Shown here one piece after another: positions 15,356 through 23,643 of a DNA stretch of 38,829 nucleotides; position 1 is the stretch's first letter; every line of letters begins with the position of its first letter. The position numbers and the translations under genes are program-made. The notes beneath the pieces are model-generated. The model saw only the letters and a program-made list of their open reading frames with translations. It did no database searches and had not been told where the DNA came from. Source of the DNA: Opitutia bacterium (GTDB lineage: Bacteria > Verrucomicrobiota > Verrucomicrobiia > Opitutales > Opitutaceae); assembly GCA_016199925.1 (NCBI GenBank), contig JACQFT010000105.1, positions 1-38,829 of the forward strand, given 5' to 3'.

Positions 15356-16084
15356 TCAGGACTTCACCCCAACATACTCGCTGAAAAGTCCGAGCGCCGT
15401 GTCGCGCCGCACGGCGGCAAGGCCGGCGGCCCGCAGGGCCTCCAGCACCGCCGCCGGCGGCACGCAGGCGTCCATCGTCTCCCAATAGTAGCGCATCATG
15501 GCGCGGGCCTCGCGGCTGCGCGTGAAGAGTTGGGCGAGCGCGGGGTAGAGCCGGCCGAAATAAATCCGGAAGAGCACGCCCGCGAAGCCGCCGGCCGGTT
15601 TCGTGACCTCGAGGATCAGCAGCTTGCCGCCCGGTTTCAGCACGCGGCGGTATTCGCGAAACGTCGTTTCCAGATCGGTGACATGGCGGAGCGCGTAGCC
15701 CATCGTGAGGAAATCGAACGAATTGTCCGGAAACGGCAGCGCCTCGGCGCGACCCTGCACAAAGCGGGCGTCGAGTTTGGTGCGCGCGACGGCGAGCATG
15801 CCCGCGCTCGGGTCGAGGCAGGTGATGTTGGCCGCCGTGCCAAGAATTTTCGCCGCCTCGACCGCGACGAGTCCGGTGCCGCACGCGACGTCGAGGAGGC
15901 AGTCGCCGGGCTTGAGGCCGTGCTTGAGCTGCGTCGTGCGCCGGTAATGAGCGCCACTGCGCAGAAATCCCCAATCGACCACGAGGTCGTAGTGCGGGGC
16001 GCCGGCATCGAAGAGCTGGTTCACGAACGCCGGTTTTTCGGCGGCACTCGCGTAATGTTTGGCCAGGGTCGGATGCGGGGTCAT
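15356..16084 (-). CDS. UbiE/COQ5-like SAM-dependent methyltransferase
   Basis: A 242-residue class I methyltransferase. Motif I is LLDVACGTGLVAVEAA, with CLDPSAGMLAVAR (motif II), ALPFPDNSFDFLTMGYALRHV (motif III region) and VLKPGGKLLILEVTKP. The order and wording are close to the UbiE/MenG group, which methylates aromatic rings of quinone precursors. As first gene of the pigment operon it more likely methylates the aryl head group or ring hydroxyl of the product, but a quinone role cannot be excluded. The start is ATG 16084. The 230-bp space to the divergent methyltransferase gene at 16315 should hold the operon promoter. Confidence 0.85.
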   Translation of the reverse strand: MTPHPTLAKHYASAAEKPAFVNQLFDAGAPHYDLVVDWGFLRSGAHYRRTTQLKHGLKPGDCLLDVACGTGLVAVEAAKILGTAANITCLDPSAGMLAVARTKLDARFVQGRAEALPFPDNSFDFLTMGYALRHVTDLETTFREYRRVLKPGGKLLILEVTKPAGGFAGVLFRIYFGRLYPALAQLFTRSREARAMMRYYWETMDACVPPAAVLEALRAAGLAAVRRDTALGLFSEYVGVKS

Positions 16085-16314
16085 CCGAGCACTTAGCGAG
16101 AGAGGCCCCGCCAACACCAGTCGAAAAACAAACCCGGCGCGCCGAACCCCGTGGCCGTTTTTCCCCGCCGCCTGCGGGCTTGCGCGATAGCGTTTTCCCG
16201 GTATCGACCAGAGCGGATCATTCCCATCATGCCACCCCAAGACTGCTCCGGCCAATACGGCGCCGCCGTCCGCGACCGCTGTTCCCCGGGCCGGGCAGCT
16301 CACACCCCGAACCG
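16085..16314. promoter_or_regulatory. Divergent intergenic region of the pigment operon
   Basis: The only space from which the 12.7-kb minus-strand operon can begin within the window, shared with the plus-strand methyltransferase gene. I see no convincing -35/-10 pair or operator palindrome, so this call rests on gene orientation alone. Confidence 0.35.
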
Positions 16315-17076
16315 ATGAACCCTTACCAGTCCGTCGCCCACGACCACTCCCCCGGATCACCAGACCGACTGCAACGCGAAACACCTGCCGCCGAAGTGCC
16401 GGAGACCGGTTTCGGCCGCTGGTTTCTCGGCACGAGTATCTGGTCGCGTTATGTCGTGGAGCCCGCGGTGAACGAACTGGGGGCGCTGTTGCCCGCCGAC
16501 GCCGTTTCGCCAAAGCGAATCCTGGATGTCGGCTGCGGCCCCGGTGCTGCGCTGCCGTTGCTCGACCGGCGGTTTCGCCCGCGGGCGATGATCGCCGTCG
16601 ACCTCGATCCGCGCGAAGTCGCCCGCGCTCGCCGCCCAGCCGCGCTTTGCGCCTGCCCGGTGGAAGTGCGCCTCGGGGACGCCGCGCGGCTCGCACTGGC
16701 CAACGCCTCGGTCGACCTGGTTTTTTGCCACCAACTGTTGCACCACGAGAGCCGGCAGGCAGCGATTCTCCGCGAACTGCACCGCGTGCTCGTCCCCGGC
16801 GGCGCTCTGCTGCTCGCGGAATCTTGCCGCTCCTTTATTTTGTCGTCGTCGGTGCAGTGGCTGTTCGCCCATCCGAACGAGGCCCAGAAAAGCCCCGCCG
16901 AATATCAGGAACTCGTGCGGCAGGCGGGCTTTGTTTTCAACGAAGACCTCGTCCGGACTTCGACCCCGTTTTGGTCCCGGCCGGACTGGGGACTGCGGGC
17001 GCGCCTGGGTTGGCGTTCGCGCCGGAGCCTTGAAGCCACACAGGTGACGCTCGTCGCGATTCGGCCGTCTTCGTGA
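16315..17076 (+). CDS. Class I SAM-dependent methyltransferase
   Basis: A 253-residue Methyltransf_11/25-type protein. Motif I is ILDVGCGPGAALPLL (about 70-84), followed by MIAVDLDPREV, a DAARLALANASVDLVFCHQLLHH block (motifs II-III) and VLVPGGALLLAES. After residue 190 comes a variable substrate part with TSTPFWSRPDWGL. Methyl acceptor unknown. It diverges from the pigment operon and might be co-regulated with it, but could as well be independent. ATG 16315 was chosen because the frame upstream of it has no domain-like sequence. Confidence 0.82.
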   Translation: MNPYQSVAHDHSPGSPDRLQRETPAAEVPETGFGRWFLGTSIWSRYVVEPAVNELGALLPADAVSPKRILDVGCGPGAALPLLDRRFRPRAMIAVDLDPREVARARRPAALCACPVEVRLGDAARLALANASVDLVFCHQLLHHESRQAAILRELHRVLVPGGALLLAESCRSFILSSSVQWLFAHPNEAQKSPAEYQELVRQAGFVFNEDLVRTSTPFWSRPDWGLRARLGWRSRRSLEATQVTLVAIRPSS

Positions 17077-17143
17077 GAAACCACGCCGCCGCAAGCCGGG
17101 CTTGCCTCGTCCGCGCGCGGCGGCAGCATCGCCCGCGGCGCCC

Positions 17144-18118
17144 ATGATCCATTCCCAGATTTTCAGCGACGGCCGGCTCGTCAGCCAGGACCTCGAGGTC
17201 GAAGCCCTCCGCCTCGTCTGCGCGGACAAGGGCCTCCTCCTCTGGGTCGACCTCGACAATCCCACCGCCGAGGAAATCAAGGCCGTGCTCGAGGGCGTCT
17301 TCCAGTTTCACCCGCTCGCCATCGAGGACTGCGTCACCCCGAGCAGCCTGCCGAAAATCGAGGACTACGAAGACTATCTCTTCATGGTCACGCACGCGGT
17401 GGACTACTCGCGCACGGAGAAATTCGCAACGACCGAGCTCGATCTCTTTCTCGGCAAAGACTACCTCGTCACCTTTCACAACGCACCCCTGCGCTCGGTC
17501 GCCACCATGAAGGAGCGCCTGGCCAAGAGCGCCGGCGTCGGCCCCCGCGGCCCCGACCGGCTGGCGCACACGCTGCTCGACCTGCTGGTGGACAACTACG
17601 GCCCGGTGCTCGCGGAACTGCAGGGCGAACTCGAGGAGATCGAGGAGATCGTGCTGAGCAAGACCTCCTCCTCGGAAAAACTCGTCGCCGAGCTGCTGCG
17701 CGTGCGCGGCGATTTTTCCAAGCTGCGCCAGATCGTGCGCCCCCAGCGCGATGTCATCGACCGGCTGGCCCGCGGCGACAGCAAGATGATCCGCACCAAA
17801 CTGCTCCCCTACTTCCGCGATCTGCGCGACAACCTCGCGCGGCTGGAGGAGACCGTCACCGGCTACCACGAACGCCTGATGATGGCGTTCGACATTTATT
17901 TGAACAAAGCCGCGCTCGAAGCGGGCAAAGGCATCAAGTTCCTCACGGCGCTGACCGCCGTCACGCTGCCCGCCGTGCTCGTGGGCGGCTGGTATGGCAT
18001 GAACTTCGACCACATCCCCGAGCTGCACTCCCCCCACGGCTATCTCTACGCCTGCGCGTTCACCCTCGGCACGACGGTCCTGATGGCGATCTACCTGAAA
18101 AAGAAAGAGTGGTTTTGA
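17144..18118 (+). CDS. corA: CorA-family magnesium/cobalt channel
   Basis: A 324-residue CorA-type divalent cation channel. The N-terminal cytoplasmic domain includes LLLWVDLDNP and FHPLAIEDC, both typical. A long helical stalk follows, with LQGELEEIEEIVLS and LLRVRGDFSKLRQIVRPQRDVI. Two C-terminal transmembrane helices carry the signature YGMNF (GMN at 285-287) between them and the basic end KKKEWF. The length is standard for the family, which forms homopentamers in the inner membrane. No link to its neighbours is evident. Confidence 0.93.
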   Translation: MIHSQIFSDGRLVSQDLEVEALRLVCADKGLLLWVDLDNPTAEEIKAVLEGVFQFHPLAIEDCVTPSSLPKIEDYEDYLFMVTHAVDYSRTEKFATTELDLFLGKDYLVTFHNAPLRSVATMKERLAKSAGVGPRGPDRLAHTLLDLLVDNYGPVLAELQGELEEIEEIVLSKTSSSEKLVAELLRVRGDFSKLRQIVRPQRDVIDRLARGDSKMIRTKLLPYFRDLRDNLARLEETVTGYHERLMMAFDIYLNKAALEAGKGIKFLTALTAVTLPAVLVGGWYGMNFDHIPELHSPHGYLYACAFTLGTTVLMAIYLKKKEWF

Positions 18119-18289
18119 AAACGCCCGCGTGATGCGGCACGCCGTGTTCGCGATTCCATCGGTCGGGCGAGGCGTCCCCGCCGAGCCGCGGCTCACCGCG
18201 ACGGTTGCCCCACCAAAGGTTTCCAGAGCGCCGGGCGAAGACAGTCACTCCCCGCTTGCAAGCCCGCCTCTCCTGCCAACGCTTCCCCG
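18119..18289. repeat. Intergenic palindrome-bearing element
   Basis: A 171-bp gap between corA and the peptidase gene. It contains the perfect 12-bp palindrome gagccgcggctc (18183-18194) in a stretch reading gggcgaggcgtccccgccga just before it. This looks like an interspersed verrucomicrobial repeat and could also act as a transcription terminator for corA. No second copy is visible in the window. Confidence 0.35.
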
Positions 18290-19684
18290 ATGCGCCTGCC
18301 GACCTTCCTCCCCCGCGCCGCTCTCCTGACGGCGCTCGTTGCCCCTCCGCTCCTCGCGCAAACTCCCGCGCGCGACGACGCTCAGACCCTGCGTGCCCTC
18401 TACAGCGCCGCGCTGCCCTCGCGCGCCGCCTACGACAACCTCACCGAACTCGTCACCCAACACCCCGGCCGGCTCAGCGGCTCGAAGAGCCTTGAGGGCG
18501 CCGTGCGCTGGGGCGAGGCCGCCTTGAAGCGCGCCGGGGCCGAGCGCACCGAGCTGCAACCCGTCATGGTGCCGCATTGGGAACGCGGCGCGCCCGAGAA
18601 CGTGAACCTCGTCAAAGCCGACGGCTCAACGGGCGCCGCGCTCACCGCCGTCGCCCTCGGCGGCTCCGTGCCCACGCCCGCCGGCGGCCTGCGCGCGCCC
18701 GTCGTCGAGCTCCACACCCTCGCCGAACTCCCGACCGCCGACGTGAAAGGCAAGATCGTCTTCTTCAACCGCGCGATGAACCCCGACTACGTGAACACCG
18801 GCCGCGCCTATGGCGAAGCCGGCGATGCGCGCAACAAAGGCGCCGCCGCCGCCGCCAAATTCGGCGCCGTCGGCGTGCTGACCCGCTCCCTCACCCTCGC
18901 CCTCGACGACGTGCCGCATACCGGCTACACCGGCGATGAAACCGGCGCGCCCGCCCCCATCCCCGCCGCCGCCCTCAGCACCGAGGCCGCCAATCACTTG
19001 AGCGCCCAGCTCCGGCTCGACCCTTCGCTCACGGTCGAGCTCCAGATCAACTCCCAGTGGTTCCCCGACGCGCCCTCGCACAACGTCGTCGGCGAGATCA
19101 GGGGCTCCGAGTTTCCCGACGAGATCATCCTCGTCGGCGGCCACCTCGACTCGTGGGACATCACCCCCGGCGCGCACGACGACGGCGCCGGCGTCGTCGA
19201 GTCCATCGAGGTGCTCCGCCTGCTCAAAGCTATCGGCTACCGGCCGCGCCACACGATCCGCGCCGTGCTGTTCACCAGCGAAGAAAACAGCGGCAACGGC
19301 GGCAAGGAATACGCGCGCCTCGCCGGCGCGAAAAAAGAACGCCATTTGCTCGCGCTCGAGTCCGACAACGGCGGCTTCCAGCCCGTCGGTTTCAACCTCG
19401 GCAGTCCCGCCGGCGACGCCCACACCCGCGCTGCGCGCTGGCAGGAGCTCTTCGCCCCCTACGGCATCCATGTTTTCCGCGCCGGCCGTGGCGGCGCCGA
19501 CGTCGAGCCATTGCTCGAAACCCTCGGCTATCCCGTCGCCGAACTCGTGCCGGACTCGCAACGCTACTTCGACTACCACCACACCCGCATCGACACGATG
19601 GACAAAGTGAACCCGCGCGAACTCGCCCTCGGCGCCGCCGCGATGGCCGCCCTCGTTTACCTCGTCGATCAGCACGGGCTGTGA
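18290..19684 (+). CDS. Secreted M28-family zinc aminopeptidase/carboxypeptidase Q-like
   Basis: A 464-residue peptidase with a cleavable signal peptide (residues 1-23, ending LLAQ-TPAR). A protease-associated (PA)-like insert spans about 120-240. The M28 metal ligands follow in order: GGHLDSWD (His), AHDDGAG (Asp), SEENSGNGG (Glu-Glu), ALESDNGG (Asp) and YHHTRIDTMD (His). Size and order match plasma glutamate carboxypeptidase/carboxypeptidase Q-type members, which cleave dipeptides or peptide ends outside the cytoplasm. It is a single gene with no functional link to its neighbours. An inverted repeat 45 bp after the stop may end the transcript. Confidence 0.9.
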   Translation: MRLPTFLPRAALLTALVAPPLLAQTPARDDAQTLRALYSAALPSRAAYDNLTELVTQHPGRLSGSKSLEGAVRWGEAALKRAGAERTELQPVMVPHWERGAPENVNLVKADGSTGAALTAVALGGSVPTPAGGLRAPVVELHTLAELPTADVKGKIVFFNRAMNPDYVNTGRAYGEAGDARNKGAAAAAKFGAVGVLTRSLTLALDDVPHTGYTGDETGAPAPIPAAALSTEAANHLSAQLRLDPSLTVELQINSQWFPDAPSHNVVGEIRGSEFPDEIILVGGHLDSWDITPGAHDDGAGVVESIEVLRLLKAIGYRPRHTIRAVLFTSEENSGNGGKEYARLAGAKKERHLLALESDNGGFQPVGFNLGSPAGDAHTRAARWQELFAPYGIHVFRAGRGGADVEPLLETLGYPVAELVPDSQRYFDYHHTRIDTMDKVNPRELALGAAAMAALVYLVDQHGL

Positions 19685-20192
19685 TTCGAGAACTAGAAAG
19701 CGCCGGGCCTCCGCCTGACTGGGGCCGCGGCGCCCTCGCCGCGGTCTGCGCGCCAAACGCGGCGAGAGCGCCGCATCCCCACGAAATATCCGCGCTGGGC
19801 CGCCCCACCCCGTGAAAGCCCTCCTCCGCGACACCCGCGTCCAGCGTCGAGGCCCCCTCCTGCCGCGACCGCCGACTCTCCTCCTTTGGGGGACGATCTC
19901 CGTGCCGCCCGTCCTATTCGCCTTTCACTACCGACCGGACGGAGGCGGTCGCTCCAACCAGAGCGAAGTGCAGACTCGCGCGGGCGCGACGGCGGGCGGA
20001 CCCTCCGCGCCGGAGCCGAAACCCTGCACCGCGACCTGCGCCCGGGCGACGGTCTGGGCTCGGCTTTCGCGTGGACAAGAACGCCCTCAGCTTCACATTG
20101 CTTCCGTCGTCGACGAACGGCCCACGCGCGGTATCGCGAGGTCTCTTCCAGCCCGACTCGCTCCGCACCTTCGGCCAAACCAAAACCCTAGC
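19685..20192. other. 508-bp stretch without a convincing gene
   Basis: Separates the peptidase gene from the exopolysaccharide locus. Open frames here run through without domain-like sequence on either strand. The left part has the strong inverted repeat described separately; the rest is GC-rich with short palindromes only. It presumably contains the promoter for the downstream locus, but I could not pick one. Confidence 0.5.
19729..19772. repeat. Inverted repeat, 14-bp arms
   Basis: ggcgccctcgccgc at 19729-19742 pairs with gcggcgagagcgcc at 19759-19772 (one mismatch), with a 16-nt loop. It lies 45 bp after the peptidase stop without a T-run, so it is either a repeat element or a factor-assisted terminator. 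Confidence 0.55.
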
Positions 20193-20987
20193 TTGTCAAT
20201 CTTCCCAAACCCCTGCGCCAGTGAAATCCGGATCGCCGGCGGCGACACTGCGACGCCACTCAATCTCCTCAAGCGAGTCGCTTTGCTTGAGACTGCGGTC
20301 GGCCTAAAAGGGCGCCGAGTGCTCGACGCGGGGTGCGGTGCCGGCGAATATGTCGAAGCCTTTGCGACCAAAGGTGCCTTCGCAGAGGGCGTGGAGTTCT
20401 GTGCTGACAAGGTCGCTCAATACCAACGGCGTCATCCTGGTTCGAAACGGATTTCGCAAGGGAACCTGGAGGCGGTGGCGTTTCCCGACGACAGCTTCGA
20501 TCTCATCGTGCTGAACGAAGTGCTGGAGCACACGCCTGACGAAGGCCGGGTTCTTGCGGAAATGCGCCGCGTCCTGCGGCCCGACGGCTGGCTCGCCGTT
20601 TTTTGTCCCAACCGGCTTTACCCATTCGAAACCCATGGCGTGAGTTGGAGAAAAACTGGTCGGGCACTCTCGCCCTGGCTCTTCGGGGTGCCCTACCTGC
20701 CCCTGGCAATCGGCCGGCGATGGTTGGTCTATCCCGCGCGAAACTATTGGCCCGGAGAACTTGCCCGTCTCGTGACCGCCGCCGACTTCCATCTCGTCAA
20801 ACGGCACTGGCTCTGGCAAACTTTTGAAAATATCTCTCACCACCAGCCGCGCTGGTTAGCCCTTGTCCGCCCACAACTGCGGCGGATAGCAAACAGGTGT
20901 GAGCAGATACCGATCGTCTGTCGCTTGGGGGTTTCTCAAGTCATCTTTGCTCAAAAGAATCCTGCGCCGAATGTTCCCGGTCAGTAA
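20193..20987 (+). CDS. SAM-dependent methyltransferase of the exopolysaccharide locus
   Basis: A class I methyltransferase of about 264 residues with VLDAGCGAGEYVEAF (motif I), FPDDSFDLIVLNEVLEHTPDEG and VLRPDGWLAVFCPNR. The C-terminal half, rich in Trp and Tyr (WLVYPARNYWPGEL), resembles methyltransferases encoded in polysaccharide gene sets. No ATG is available in front of the domain; TTG 20193 gives a start just before the conserved region and is my choice, with low certainty. The end overlaps the next gene's ATG by 17 bp, so both are co-translated. Confidence 0.75.
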   Translation: MSIFPNPCASEIRIAGGDTATPLNLLKRVALLETAVGLKGRRVLDAGCGAGEYVEAFATKGAFAEGVEFCADKVAQYQRRHPGSKRISQGNLEAVAFPDDSFDLIVLNEVLEHTPDEGRVLAEMRRVLRPDGWLAVFCPNRLYPFETHGVSWRKTGRALSPWLFGVPYLPLAIGRRWLVYPARNYWPGELARLVTAADFHLVKRHWLWQTFENISHHQPRWLALVRPQLRRIANRCEQIPIVCRLGVSQVIFAQKNPAPNVPGQ

Positions 20988-21759
20988 ATACAACGTCCTC
21001 GGCACCGGCGTTTCCGCGCTGACCCTCGCTCAGGCGGGCGCGTTCCTCGTGGCGGCGCGCGGGAGGAAAGGCCTTGGCTACGTCTGCGCGACTGGTGTCC
21101 ACGGCGTGTGCGAAGCGAGGCGCGACCCCGCCTTCCGCTCTGTCCTCAACGGCGCATGGCTCAACGTCCCAGACGGTATGCCGCTCGTCTGGCTCGGTCG
21201 CTGGCACGGCCACCGCAACATCAGTCGCGTTTATGGTCCCGACCTCATGCTCGCCGTCTGCGACACTGGCCGGCTCACCGGACTCACCCACTATTTTTAC
21301 GGCGGTGCGCCGGGGGTGGCGGAGGAACTGCGGGCGAAGTTGACGGCGCGTTTCGCCGGCCTGCGGGTCGTTGGCACTTTCACCCCGCCGTTTCGGCCGT
21401 TAAACGAGGCTGAGCGCGACCAGTTCCGGCGCGACGTCGACTCGAAACGGCCGGATGTCATCTGGATCGGATTGAGCACGCCCAAACAAGAGCGCTTCGC
21501 CGCCGGCATCAGCAGCTCACTCGAAGCGGGAGTGCTGGTCACGGTGGGCGCCGCCTTTGATTTTCACGCCGGACGAATACGCCAGGCCCCACGCTGGATG
21601 CAGCGCAGCGGGCTCGAGTGGTTTTTCCGGCTCTGCCTTGAGCCCCGCCGGCTCGGGACGCGCTACCTCGTCAACAATCCGCTGTTCATCCTGCGCACCG
21701 GCGCCCAGCTCACCGGTCTGCGCAAGTATCCCCTTGCGCCCCCTTCGGCGGTAAATTAG
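20971..21759 (+). CDS. WecG/TagA/CpsF family glycosyltransferase
   Basis: A 262-residue GT26 enzyme that would add a hexosamine-type sugar to an undecaprenyl-linked intermediate. Family signs are NVLGTGVSALTL at the start, VPDGMPLVWLGRW (catalytic Asp region), RVYGPDLM, HYFYGGAPGVAEEL, WIGLSTPKQERFA and the GAAFDFHAGRIRQAPRWMQ/GLEWFFRL end, all in order. ATG 20971 fits the normal family N-terminus, although the frame is open to GTG 20899. The epimerase gene follows after 12 bp. Confidence 0.88.
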   Translation: MFPVSKYNVLGTGVSALTLAQAGAFLVAARGRKGLGYVCATGVHGVCEARRDPAFRSVLNGAWLNVPDGMPLVWLGRWHGHRNISRVYGPDLMLAVCDTGRLTGLTHYFYGGAPGVAEELRAKLTARFAGLRVVGTFTPPFRPLNEAERDQFRRDVDSKRPDVIWIGLSTPKQERFAAGISSSLEAGVLVTVGAAFDFHAGRIRQAPRWMQRSGLEWFFRLCLEPRRLGTRYLVNNPLFILRTGAQLTGLRKYPLAPPSAVN

Positions 21760-21771
21760 CCAGCCGGTCTC

Positions 21772-22743
21772 ATGCAGCAAATCTCTCTCGTGGCCGGAGC
21801 TGGGGGCTTCATCGGCGGCCATCTCGTCCAACAACTGATGGCGGACGGTCACCGAGTGCGGGCGGTTGACCGCAAGCCGCTCGACCAGTGGTATCAGCTC
21901 TTTCCGGGAGCGGAGAATCTTTCGGCCGACCTTTCCCTCCGGCCCGCCTGCCAAAAGGCCGTCAGCGGCGTCACGACCGTCTTCAACCTCGCCGCGGACA
22001 TGGGCGGCATGGGCTATATCGAGAGCAACAAGGCGGCCTGTATGCTCAACGTCCTTATCAACACCCACCTGCTCATGGCCGCGCAGGAGGCCGCGGTCGC
22101 GCGGTTTTTCTTCGCGTCGTCGGCCTGCGTTTATGCCGCAGACAAACAACTCACCGCCGCTATCCCGCCCCTGAAGGAAGCCGACTCCTACCCCGCGATG
22201 CCCGAGGACGGCTACGGTTGGGAAAAACTCTTTGGCGAGCGTATGTGCCGGCACTTTCGTGAGGATTTCGGACTCCAGACGCGGATGGCCCGGTATCACA
22301 ATGTTTACGGCCCTCACGAAACCTACTTTGGCGGGCGCGAAAAAGCCCCGGCGGCGATCTGCCGCAAGGTGGCCCAGGCCGTCCTCTCCGGCTCCAATGA
22401 AATCGAAATCTGGGGCGACGGCGAACAGACCCGCAGCTTTACCTATATTGACGATTGCATCAAAGGGTCGCTCCTCGTGACCGCCGGTGCCTACGCCGAG
22501 CCCGTCAACGTAGGCAGCTCAGAAATGGTAACGATCAACCAGCTGGTTTCCCACGTCGAGAAGATCGCCGGCGTGCGAATGCTGCGCCGTTACGATCTCG
22601 ACGCGCCCTGCGGAGTGCGCGGTCGCAACAGCGACAACACCCTGATACAGTCGTTATACGACTGGCAACCGTCCACCCCGCTGATCCGCGGCCTCGAAGT
22701 CCTCTATCGCTGGGTCTTCGACCAGCTAAAACGCGGCTCCTAG
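21772..22743 (+). CDS. gme: GDP-mannose 3,5-epimerase
   Basis: A 323-residue extended SDR enzyme that converts GDP-D-mannose to GDP-L-galactose or GDP-L-gulose. It has the Rossmann motif GAGGFIGGHL, ADMGGMGYIESNK, the catalytic Cys in SSACVY, the YGWEK Tyr-xxx-Lys pair, HNVYGP, GGREKAPAAICRK with the catalytic Lys, GDGEQTRSFTYIDDC and GVRGRNSDN near the end. This set is close to plant GME, and a homologue from the verrucomicrobium Methylacidiphilum has been characterised. It suggests that the locus polymer contains an L-gulose- or L-galactose-derived sugar (inference). It is encoded 12 bp after the WecG-like gene. Confidence 0.85.
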   Translation: MQQISLVAGAGGFIGGHLVQQLMADGHRVRAVDRKPLDQWYQLFPGAENLSADLSLRPACQKAVSGVTTVFNLAADMGGMGYIESNKAACMLNVLINTHLLMAAQEAAVARFFFASSACVYAADKQLTAAIPPLKEADSYPAMPEDGYGWEKLFGERMCRHFREDFGLQTRMARYHNVYGPHETYFGGREKAPAAICRKVAQAVLSGSNEIEIWGDGEQTRSFTYIDDCIKGSLLVTAGAYAEPVNVGSSEMVTINQLVSHVEKIAGVRMLRRYDLDAPCGVRGRNSDNTLIQSLYDWQPSTPLIRGLEVLYRWVFDQLKRGS

Positions 22744-22781
22744 AACAGATCCGGCAAAATCAAATTTGTGCCGGGAGAACG

Positions 22782-22827
22782 AACCGTCCCCGGTGAGCCG
22801 CGTGTGATCTCCGTTCGGCGGACGGTT
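22782..22827. repeat. Inverted repeat between convergent genes
   Basis: aaccgtcc (22782-22789) pairs with ggacggtt (22820-22827). It is placed between the ends of the epimerase (+) and the exonuclease (-) genes, where a two-way terminator would be expected. No clear T-run. Confidence 0.4.
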
Positions 22828-22872
22828 AAGCCGGCGGCGGGGCCCGGCCCTGAGCAGCCGGCCGGCGCCGAA

Positions 22873-23547
22873 TCAACCACCCCCGAACAAATCCCCCTGC
22901 TGGAGCGCGCGGCGTTTGCCGCCGTCGAGCGTGCTCGTCTGCAGCAGCCACGGGATCGTCGCCGCCGCGCACTCGGGCCGTCGCAGCAACGCCCGCAACA
23001 GCAGCGCCCCGCCGAGGGCGTCGTAGAGCGCCGCGTGGTAGCGCCGGCGCGCCGCCGGACAATGCGCCGTCGCGAGCGCGTCGAGCTCGCCCTGCAAACC
23101 CGTCGCCGCCACCAGCGCCTCGAGCTTTGCCGACGCGAACGCCGGCGACAGCTGCCCGTAGAGCCGGCCCGTGTCGATCCACGGCCCCCACTCGTTCGCT
23201 TCGCGGCCGGGCCGCGCGAAGTCCGGGGCCGTGCGCGGATACGGCCAGGCGGTCCGGATGAGAAAATTTTCCACGTGCGCAAAATGCGCCGCCAGCGGCC
23301 CGCTCCCGCGCAGCCCGGCGAAATACTCCCACTCCTCCGTGAACGGCGCTTCCGTCGAAAGGGCCGCCGCGTCGAGGCCGTGCACCGCCGTGTCCTCGGC
23401 CGTCAGGCGCCCCGCCGGCCGGCACAGCCGCGTGCGCACGGCCTCGATCTCGCCGCCGCGCAGCGTCACGACGCCAAACTCGAGGATGCCGGACGTGCCG
23501 TTGCCCTCGAAGTCGAGAAAGTGAATCGGTGTGCCGGCCCAGTGCAT
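22873..23547 (-). CDS. DEDDh-type 3'-5' exonuclease domain protein
   Basis: A 224-residue protein of the RNase T/DnaQ exonuclease superfamily. Exo I is FLDFEGNG (Asp-x-Glu), an AAHFAHVENFL segment fits Exo II, and Exo III is YHAALYDALGG (His...Asp). It probably degrades DNA or RNA from the 3' end with two metal ions; the exact substrate is unknown. It is stand-alone rather than attached to a polymerase. ATG 23547 was chosen; GTG 23568 would add seven residues. The gene is oriented against the polysaccharide genes and looks unrelated to them. Confidence 0.8.
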   Translation of the reverse strand: MHWAGTPIHFLDFEGNGTSGILEFGVVTLRGGEIEAVRTRLCRPAGRLTAEDTAVHGLDAAALSTEAPFTEEWEYFAGLRGSGPLAAHFAHVENFLIRTAWPYPRTAPDFARPGREANEWGPWIDTGRLYGQLSPAFASAKLEALVAATGLQGELDALATAHCPAARRRYHAALYDALGGALLLRALLRRPECAAATIPWLLQTSTLDGGKRRALQQGDLFGGG

Positions 23548-23558
23548 GAGAGAATCAC

Positions 23559-23637
23559 CACGAAACACACGAACGGCACGAAAATCAAAAGCTCTCTTCT
23601 TTTTTTGGTGTGTTTCGTGTCTTTCGCGGTTTCAAAA
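23559..23637. repeat. Interspersed inverted-repeat element (cacgaaacacac type)
   Basis: acgaaacacac (23560-23570) pairs perfectly with gtgtgtttcgt (23608-23618), flanked by A/T-rich stretches that contrast with the GC-rich surroundings. As far as I remember, elements of this wording are scattered in verrucomicrobial intergenic DNA. It covers the starts of both divergent genes, so it may shape their expression. Confidence 0.55.
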
Positions 23638-23643
23638 TCTGGG

